DNA of 10,172 bases from Methyloprofundus sp. (GTDB taxonomy: Bacteria > Pseudomonadota > Gammaproteobacteria > Methylococcales > Methylomonadaceae): the NCBI GenBank assembly GCA_030636485.1, contig DAOVWV010000030.1, forward strand, positions 1 to 10,172, read 5' to 3'. Position 1 is the stretch's first letter, and every line of letters begins with the position of its first letter. This document shows positions 5,824 through 10,172 of this stretch, one piece after another. The notes below the pieces were generated by a model. That model was not told the DNA's origin and did no database searches. It was given only the letters and a program-made list of their open reading frames with translations. The position numbers were made by a program, and so were the translations under genes.

Positions 5824-8687
5824 TATTCACATTGCTCCAGAATACTATCCATATTCCGGACAGCCAGTTGAAATTCATTTAAGCCCTCTCTCGCTTGATT
5901 AATCTCGGTTTTCCGGTATTTATTGTATAACTCATCAGCAATGTCATGCATAAGGTTATGTGCCTTTTCCAGTTCTAGTCGCCAAGTGTCTGTAAAAATC
6001 TGCTCCTGCCTTGCACGCTTAATCCAGATACCACAATGACAGTGGTTTCTCGTCAAAATAGGCCATTGTTCAGGGCTGTCCAGTGAAGATAGGATTTTAT
6101 TTTCAAAATGTTGTTGCCACTGCCCCATAGCCAACCTGAACAGTTTTTTCTTTTTGTCGTTTGCTGTCCAGTTCTTCTTTGCGTAGGTTAGCCATTGCTG
6201 ATTTGGAACATAGTTGATTAACCAGTTTTGGAAGTCTTGTGCTGGCATACCTTGCGCTATACCATAGCCCTGTGCTTCAGTACAACCTATCATGAGTAGC
6301 ATCAACCCTTGTTCTGTTGATTCAACCCCTTCAGCAATGACTTTGCGGTTAAAGGAGTCTGCTAGTCCAATGATAGCATCAATAATCACATAGTCATTGG
6401 GGTCAACTAGCATACCTCTGACAAACGTCTGGTCTATTTTAATGGTTTGTGCCTGTAAGTTCCTTATGTGGGTGAGTGATGAGTAGCCTGTCCCAAAATC
6501 ATCCAGAGCGATATTGACACCTAAGGTCTGCGTGCATGTCTTGATAATGCGGTTAATTAATTTTAGGTCGCCTAAAGCACTGCTCTCTAGTATTTCCAGT
6601 TGAAAACAGTCTGACTGTATTGTTGGGTATAATGCCAGCGCTGTTTCAAGGTCAGTAATAAACGTGGGGTATTGCAAATGATAGGCAGAAATATTGACAC
6701 TGACTTCAAGCAAAATACCCTGCTCCTGCCAGTAAGTGAGTTGCTGTAATGCCTCGTTAATAACCCAGGTGCCAAGGTGAATTTCTAACTCTGTTTCTGC
6801 AATGATGGGTAAAAACTTGACGGGGAGAAGCAAGCCTTTTTCTGGGTGTTTCCAGCGAATCAAAGCTTCGGCTCCAAATACTTTGCCAGTTTGCATATTG
6901 ACTTTAGGTTGAAAATATAAACAAAATTCATTGTTTGATAAAGCTTGCTGTATTTCTTTGAGTTGAATGTTTTTTTTGATGCTTTGTTGATCTTGCTCCG
7001 TATTGAATAGGTAGAAACGATTGCGGCCTGCCAGTTTGGCCTGATACATGGCCTGATCAGCATGTCTCATTAATGTGTCGGCATCGGCATTATCCATGGG
7101 GTATAAAGTAATGCCTACCGATGCACTGATAGAAATGACATGTTCGTCAATGATATAAGGCTGGGCGAGTGATGCTATGATTCTTTGTAGTAATTTCTCG
7201 CACTGGGCTAATGAGTCAAGGCTACCTAACAGCAGAATAAACTCATCACCACCCTGGCGTGAAACGGTATCTTCAGTTCTGATATTGGCCTTGATGCGCT
7301 CAGCCACATCTATCAGTAATTGGTCACCTGTTTCATGACCATAGGTATCATTGATAGGTTTGAAATGATCTAGGTCAAGGAAGCAAACTGCAAGCAGAGT
7401 GTTTTGTCGTTGGCTGTGAGCAAGAGCCAGAGTGAAACGGTCTGCCAGAAGTATCCGGTTAGGGAGCTGGGTTAGCACATCATAATGCGCCATTTGTTCC
7501 AGTGTTTTTTGTTGGTGTTTTAGGTGAGTAATGTCTGAAAATATACCTACATAATGTAATATGTCTCCATACTCATCAGTAATAGGGGAGATGGAGAGTA
7601 ATTCGGCGTATAGAGAGCCATTTTTTGTACGGTTCCATACTTCACCCCGCCAGTATCCTTGCTTATTGATTGCTCGCCACATTTTTGTGTAAAACTCAGG
7701 GCTTTGTTTGCCAGAGCTTAAAATACGCGATGTTTGACCGATCACCTCTGCTCGGTTGTAGCCCGTGATCTTACAAAATGCAGGGTTTACATCAATAATA
7801 ATGCCTTTGGCATCGGTAATGGTAATACCTTCATTTGTCTCACTGAATACTTTTGCTGAGAGTTGAAGCTTCTCTTCTGCTTTTTTTCTTGCGCTAATAT
7901 CAAGAATAATGGCAACAAAGGCGGGTTTTAATAAAAATTTAGTTAACTGTAAATGTACTTCAACAGCATAGGTGGAGCCATTTTTTCGTTGATAAGTTGT
8001 TTCAAATTGAATGATTTCTTCTGTGCCTGAACTCAGGGGCTTGACGAGCTTTTCGAATTGTACCAGTGTCAGCTTTGGCGTTATATTCAAAAAGCTGAGT
8101 TCACTTAATTCCGTAGCGGTATAGCCGATATTTTTACAGGCTCCATGATTAATTTTTATGAACTTGTAGCTAGCGGCATCAAAAACAAAAATTTCTGTTA
8201 ATGAGTTTTCAAAAATATTTCCATAACGTTTTTCACTTTGGCGTAAAGATTTTTCTGCCTGAAGTTTTTTAATCAATATATCGAGTCGGTGTTCCAAGAT
8301 ATGCCAATTGACGGGTTTAGGGATATAGTCTTCGGCACCTGCTGCAAATGCTTTATCAATCGCTTCATCAGATTCCAAAGCGGTGATGATGATGATAGGA
8401 ATATTGCTAATGCTTTTATTGCTGGCCTGTTTTATTTTCTGACAGGCATCAAAGCCATCAACTTCAGGCATAGCGCCATCCATTAAAATAATTTGTGGAT
8501 GTTCTGCATAACAAATGTCAACGGCTTGCTGTCCATTTTCTGCGGCAATGACCTGGTAACCAAGATTTTTCAAGACTTTGGTTGTAATAGTACGTGCTAT
8601 TACATCGTCTTCGGCAACAAGAATAAGTGGTTTTGATGAATTTTCTGTTATATCAATCGTGTTTTTGTTTATTCCATCTTTCGACAT
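5823..8687 (-). CDS. REC-PAS-PAS-GGDEF-EAL protein with C-terminal CZB-like domain
   Basis: A 954-residue cytoplasmic c-di-GMP enzyme under receiver and PAS control. The REC domain (about 20-137) has EDD and phospho-acceptor D70 in LMDGAMP, with KP later. Two PAS domains follow (about 153-273 and 277-395), the second a typical S-box (GITITDAKG, NPAFCKITGY). GGDEF is intact at 479-483, with an RxxD inhibitory site (RTED) five residues before it. EAL (607-609, then IRW), VNIS, EILES, DDFGTGYSSL, KIDQTF, AEGVE and QGYGIA keep the phosphodiesterase residues. Residues about 850-950 resemble the chemoreceptor zinc-binding (CZB) family: C883-x-x-G-x-W888, then H910-NLM-H914 at the usual spacing. The His that should precede W857 is absent (G or M there), leaving three of the four expected ligands, with H860 and H884 nearby. 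It is the middle gene of the operon, 7 bp after the HPt gene and overlapping the kinase gene by one base. The start is ATG at 8687. Confidence 0.93.
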   Translation of the reverse strand: MSKDGINKNTIDITENSSKPLILVAEDDVIARTITTKVLKNLGYQVIAAENGQQAVDICYAEHPQIILMDGAMPEVDGFDACQKIKQASNKSISNIPIIIITALESDEAIDKAFAAGAEDYIPKPVNWHILEHRLDILIKKLQAEKSLRQSEKRYGNIFENSLTEIFVFDAASYKFIKINHGACKNIGYTATELSELSFLNITPKLTLVQFEKLVKPLSSGTEEIIQFETTYQRKNGSTYAVEVHLQLTKFLLKPAFVAIILDISARKKAEEKLQLSAKVFSETNEGITITDAKGIIIDVNPAFCKITGYNRAEVIGQTSRILSSGKQSPEFYTKMWRAINKQGYWRGEVWNRTKNGSLYAELLSISPITDEYGDILHYVGIFSDITHLKHQQKTLEQMAHYDVLTQLPNRILLADRFTLALAHSQRQNTLLAVCFLDLDHFKPINDTYGHETGDQLLIDVAERIKANIRTEDTVSRQGGDEFILLLGSLDSLAQCEKLLQRIIASLAQPYIIDEHVISISASVGITLYPMDNADADTLMRHADQAMYQAKLAGRNRFYLFNTEQDQQSIKKNIQLKEIQQALSNNEFCLYFQPKVNMQTGKVFGAEALIRWKHPEKGLLLPVKFLPIIAETELEIHLGTWVINEALQQLTYWQEQGILLEVSVNISAYHLQYPTFITDLETALALYPTIQSDCFQLEILESSALGDLKLINRIIKTCTQTLGVNIALDDFGTGYSSLTHIRNLQAQTIKIDQTFVRGMLVDPNDYVIIDAIIGLADSFNRKVIAEGVESTEQGLMLLMIGCTEAQGYGIAQGMPAQDFQNWLINYVPNQQWLTYAKKNWTANDKKKKLFRLAMGQWQQHFENKILSSLDSPEQWPILTRNHCHCGIWIKRARQEQIFTDTWRLELEKAHNLMHDIADELYNKYRKTEINQAREGLNEFQLAVRNMDSILEQCE

Positions 8688-8694
8688 TGCTCAA

Positions 8695-9018
8695 TTACAG
8701 CTCCCTAAATAATTCCTTAGTCGTAAGTTTAGCAGTAAGCTCCAGTTTTTCAATAAGCTTAATATCTATTTTTTCACCCGCCTTGGCCTGTCTTTCTATT
8801 TCCTTTAGCTGAGTAAATAAAACCTCTGCTCCGATGCTGCCTGATGACCCTTTTAATCTATGTGTAATTGTACTGAGTTTTTGTAAATCATTGTCCTGCC
8901 ATGACTGTTTAATGATGGGTATAGTCTCAGCAAGTATTTGTATATATTGTTGTACAATCCCATTAAAGCTATGGCCTACTGCGAGTTGCTGTTGTGCAAA
9001 AAAAGCTTTATTAATCAT
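8695..9018 (-). CDS. Stand-alone HPt phosphotransfer protein
   Basis: A 107-residue, probably all-helical cytoplasmic protein that relays phosphate between receiver domains. The diagnostic motif is THRLKGSSGSIGA with phospho-acceptor H53; the length fits a single HPt domain. An in-frame TAG lies only a few codons upstream of the ATG at 9018, so this is the first possible start; no clear ribosome binding site precedes it. It is the first gene of an operon with the REC-PAS-PAS-GGDEF-EAL protein (7-bp gap) and the hybrid kinase. Because that kinase lacks an HPt domain, this protein is the obvious candidate to move phosphate from kinase D729 to D70 of the middle protein; that pairing is inferred from gene order. 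Confidence 0.92.
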   Translation of the reverse strand: MINKAFFAQQQLAVGHSFNGIVQQYIQILAETIPIIKQSWQDNDLQKLSTITHRLKGSSGSIGAEVLFTQLKEIERQAKAGEKIDIKLIEKLELTAKLTTKELFREL

Positions 9019-9044
9019 GGTGGGCTAATGTTTGTGTATGCAAG

Positions 9045-9074
9045 AATATATATCTTATAGTAACCCAGGGTCAA
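9045..9074 (-). promoter_or_regulatory. Sigma70-type promoter of the HPt operon
   Basis: On the minus strand, TTGACC (-35, 9074-9069) and TATATT (-10, 9050-9045) are separated by 18 bases, each matching consensus at five of six positions. Transcription would begin near 9038, giving a leader of only about 20 bases before the HPt start at 9018. The -35 box lies just beyond the stop codon of the small ORF at 9098-9208. Confidence 0.6.
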
Positions 9075-9097
9075 TTAACTTTTTATTTAATGAGCCC

Positions 9098-9208
9098 TTA
9101 TTTCTGACTTAAAATGCCTTGTTTGCCTGTTGCGGGTGTTACGAATAATAGCATGGAGACACTACAAACCATGAAAGCGAGGGTAAGAATAAAATGTTTG
9201 ATATTCAT
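9098..9208 (-). CDS. Possible small single-pass membrane protein (36 residues)
   Basis: An ATG at 9208 opens a 36-codon frame ending in TAA at 9100-9098. The product begins MNIKHF, has a continuous hydrophobic stretch at about residues 5-24 (ILTLAFMVCSVSMLLFV) and ends in a short basic tail (TGKQGILSQK), the layout of a small inner-membrane protein. The ribosome binding site is weak. It lies on the same strand as the HPt operon, 79 bp before the HPt start and upstream of that operon's predicted promoter. No family is recognised. A chance open frame of this length in AT-rich DNA is quite possible, but the hydrophobic-then-basic pattern makes it worth listing. Confidence 0.35.
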   Translation of the reverse strand: MNIKHFILTLAFMVCSVSMLLFVTPATGKQGILSQK

Positions 9209-9276
9209 AAAATGATATTTCTAAGGAATGAACATGAAATAAGTTGTTATTATTATTGATATTAATGGGGTGTTCT

Positions 9277-9314
9277 CTAGTATACAGTCAATTATTAGAA
9301 TTCAGGTATACTAG
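9277..9314. promoter_or_regulatory. 9-bp inverted repeat, candidate operator of the hemoglobin gene
   Basis: CTAGTATAC (9277-9285) and GTATACTAG (9306-9314) are exact inverted copies separated by 20 bases. The right arm sits directly upstream of the TATAAT box of the hemoglobin gene, in its -35/-10 spacer, and the left arm lies further upstream. Each arm contains the palindrome GTATAC. This position suits a regulator binding site; no known regulator motif was matched. Confidence 0.5.
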
Positions 9315-9322
9315 TTCCCTAT

Positions 9323-9328
9323 TATAAT
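9323..9328 (+). promoter_or_regulatory. -10 box of the hemoglobin promoter
   Basis: A perfect TATAAT 32 bases ahead of the hemoglobin start codon. No good -35 hexamer lies 16-18 bases upstream (the best is TTCAGG), so the promoter may depend on an activator or be controlled through the inverted repeat overlapping this spacer. A clear GAGG ribosome binding site (9349-9352) follows, seven bases before the ATG at 9360. Confidence 0.55.
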
Positions 9329-9359
9329 AGCTTCAACTCCTATTTATCGAGGTACTAAA

Positions 9360-9719
9360 ATGGCAGAAAGTATGTATGACAAATATGGTGGTTTTGAGAC
9401 GGTTAGTAAAATCGTGCATGGCTTATATGAAAAGATTGCAAGGTCAGATGTGCTGCAACCATATTTTGAAAATGTCGATATGCAGCAATTGATGAGTCAT
9501 CAAACCAAGTTTTTTTCATCCATTATGGGTGGGCCAATTCATTATGATGCAAGGCAATTGACTGAAGTACATCGTTATTTAAAGATTACTCAGGAGGCTT
9601 TTACCGAGGTGGCAGAGTTGCTGGAAGAGGTGCTGGAGGACTTTGATGTTATTCAGGAAGATATTGATACCCTGCTTGCGCTGGTAGCCGAGCTGAAACC
9701 TCAAATAGTGCAAGGCTAA
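9360..9719 (+). CDS. glbN: Group 1 truncated hemoglobin (trHbN type)
   Basis: A 119-residue cytoplasmic heme protein that binds O2, NO or CO; family members with this heme pocket often oxidise NO to nitrate. The sequence opens with the family pattern YDKYGGFE, has B10 Tyr (Y23), Leu at E7 (L44) and Gln at E11 (Q48) in the helix before FFSSIMGGP, and the proximal His H71 in EVHRYLKIT. These match the pocket of the mycobacterial trHbN type, and the length is normal. The start is secure, with GAGG seven bases upstream of ATG and a TATAAT box 32 bases upstream. It is transcribed away from the HPt/c-di-GMP operon, and a PAS-containing gene follows in the same direction 122 bp later. A role in NO defence, or in supplying a gas signal to c-di-GMP control, is inference. 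The glbN symbol is used by family type, not proven orthology. Confidence 0.93.
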   Translation: MAESMYDKYGGFETVSKIVHGLYEKIARSDVLQPYFENVDMQQLMSHQTKFFSSIMGGPIHYDARQLTEVHRYLKITQEAFTEVAELLEEVLEDFDVIQEDIDTLLALVAELKPQIVQG

Positions 9720-9755
9720 TATAGACACTAGCTTAAGTAGAATGTACATGTATAG

Positions 9756-9821
9756 GATGTGCTGAGGAACGAAGCGCATCTTTCGGTGATTGGTGTGCTT
9801 CCTAAGGTCTGCAACCCCTTA
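9756..9821 (+). other. Potentially structured spacer between the hemoglobin and PAS genes
   Basis: Several stems can be drawn on the plus strand. GATGTGC (9756-9762) pairs with GCGCATC (9774-9780) and is followed by TTTC. GAAGCGCA (9771-9778) can instead pair with TGTGCTTC (9794-9801). TAAGG/CCTTA can close a third hairpin at 9803-9821. The first two share the GCGCA bases and are mutually exclusive. It could be a weak terminator after the hemoglobin gene or an attenuator ahead of the next gene. No known riboswitch class was recognised. Confidence 0.3.
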
Positions 9822-9841
9822 ATTACTAATATCCAATAACG

Positions 9842-10172
9842 ATGACTAGCGAAGTAAACCGAGAAGAGCAGGCTGCATTATCAGCACTCTCATTTCAGCC
9901 GGGTGTTGATATGATTGATGATGCTTATGCGTTTTGTGATGGGCGTAGCTTACAATTACTTTATTGTAATAATACTTTCAGAGCGTGGTTTGATGTTCAT
10001 GAATTGCAGATCAGCATTGCTCAGGTTTTACCTACGCTCAAAACTGATATTCTGTTAAAACGGCTGAGCAAACGGGGGTTTTATACACTTTCAATTGAAC
10101 GGGAACCGCAGAACAAGCGTTTGCCCAGTTTGCTGGAAATAGCCTTTAAGTCAGTGACGCAAGAAGGGCAAC
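9842..10172 (+). CDS. N-terminal part of a PAS-like sensory protein (cut by window end)
   Basis: An open frame from ATG 9842 runs to the window edge, 110 codons without a stop. An in-frame TAA at 9827-9829 makes this the first possible ATG; the ribosome binding site is poor, and ATG at 9908 is an alternative. Residues about 25-105 look like a PAS fold: DDAYAFCDGRSLQLLYCNNTF resembles the opening strands and the N-x-x-F element, followed by a helix and strands (FYTLSIERE, LLEIAFKSV). The output domain lies outside the window and could be a kinase, a cyclase or a c-di-GMP enzyme. It follows the hemoglobin gene on the same strand after 122 bp and may be co-transcribed. Confidence 0.65.
   Translation, partial: MTSEVNREEQAALSALSFQPGVDMIDDAYAFCDGRSLQLLYCNNTFRAWFDVHELQISIAQVLPTLKTDILLKRLSKRGFYTLSIEREPQNKRLPSLLEIAFKSVTQEGQ

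Larger units (their letters stand above)
9019..9359. other. Divergent intergenic region between the HPt operon and the hemoglobin gene
   Basis: About 340 bp. It contains the operon promoter (9045-9074), a possible small minus-strand membrane-protein gene (9098-9208), a 9-bp inverted repeat and -10 box for the hemoglobin gene (9277-9328), and the hemoglobin ribosome binding site. A weak, interrupted stem at about 9068-9097 has AT-rich surroundings but is not a convincing terminator. Confidence 0.7.

Noticed and set aside
1..10172. CRISPR arrays, tRNA or rRNA genes, transposases, c-di-GMP riboswitches
   Set aside because: No regularly spaced repeats, no recognisable tRNA or rRNA sequence, no transposase frame, and no leader matching the GEMM riboswitch core was found by eye.

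Overview
This AT-rich bacterial window holds mainly multi-domain signalling genes, and its theme is cyclic-di-GMP. It looks like a free-living or biofilm-forming proteobacterium, probably a gammaproteobacterium. The grounds are three large REC/PAS/GAF/GGDEF/EAL proteins, a PEP-CTERM exported protein (typical of Gram-negatives with exosortase and exopolysaccharide) and a group 1 truncated hemoglobin. No genus can be named from the sequence alone.

Layout, left to right. All genes up to about 9.2 kb are on the minus strand. Bases 1-22 may hold the first codons of a further minus-strand gene. Bases 63-1784 encode a REC-GGDEF-EAL response regulator whose receiver domain is crossed by an uninterrupted ten-C tract. 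About 300 bp of non-coding DNA follows, with two inverted repeats. Bases 2091-3170 encode a secreted beta-helix protein with a PEP-CTERM sorting signal and an odd hairpin-encoded tail. Bases 3418-9018 form a tight three-gene operon, transcribed from about 9.04 kb leftwards: a stand-alone HPt phosphotransfer protein, a REC-PAS-PAS-GGDEF-EAL protein with a C-terminal CZB-like zinc domain, and a membrane hybrid histidine kinase (GAF-PAS-HisKA-HATPase-REC) whose periplasmic ligand-binding domain is almost entirely missing. The next intergenic region carries a good sigma70-type promoter for the operon, a possible 36-residue membrane protein on the minus strand, and a hemoglobin promoter containing a 9-bp inverted repeat. 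The hemoglobin gene (9360-9719, plus strand) is followed by a potentially structured spacer and the start of a PAS-like sensory protein that runs off the window.

How the genes may work together (inference): the hybrid kinase has no HPt domain of its own, while an HPt protein opens its operon and a receiver-tagged c-di-GMP enzyme lies between them. This fits a kinase H440 -> D729 -> HPt H53 -> D70 phosphorelay controlling c-di-GMP synthesis and breakdown. The second REC-GGDEF-EAL protein is a possible further receiver. The PEP-CTERM protein is a candidate surface or matrix output. The divergent hemoglobin may add NO or O2 handling, but nothing in the sequence proves a functional link.

The points most worth a second look are the C10 tract that could switch the first regulator off, the gutted sensor domain of the kinase, the CZB-like domain lacking one of its four expected zinc ligands, the hairpin-coded tail on the PEP-CTERM protein, the small membrane ORF and the inverted repeat at the hemoglobin promoter.
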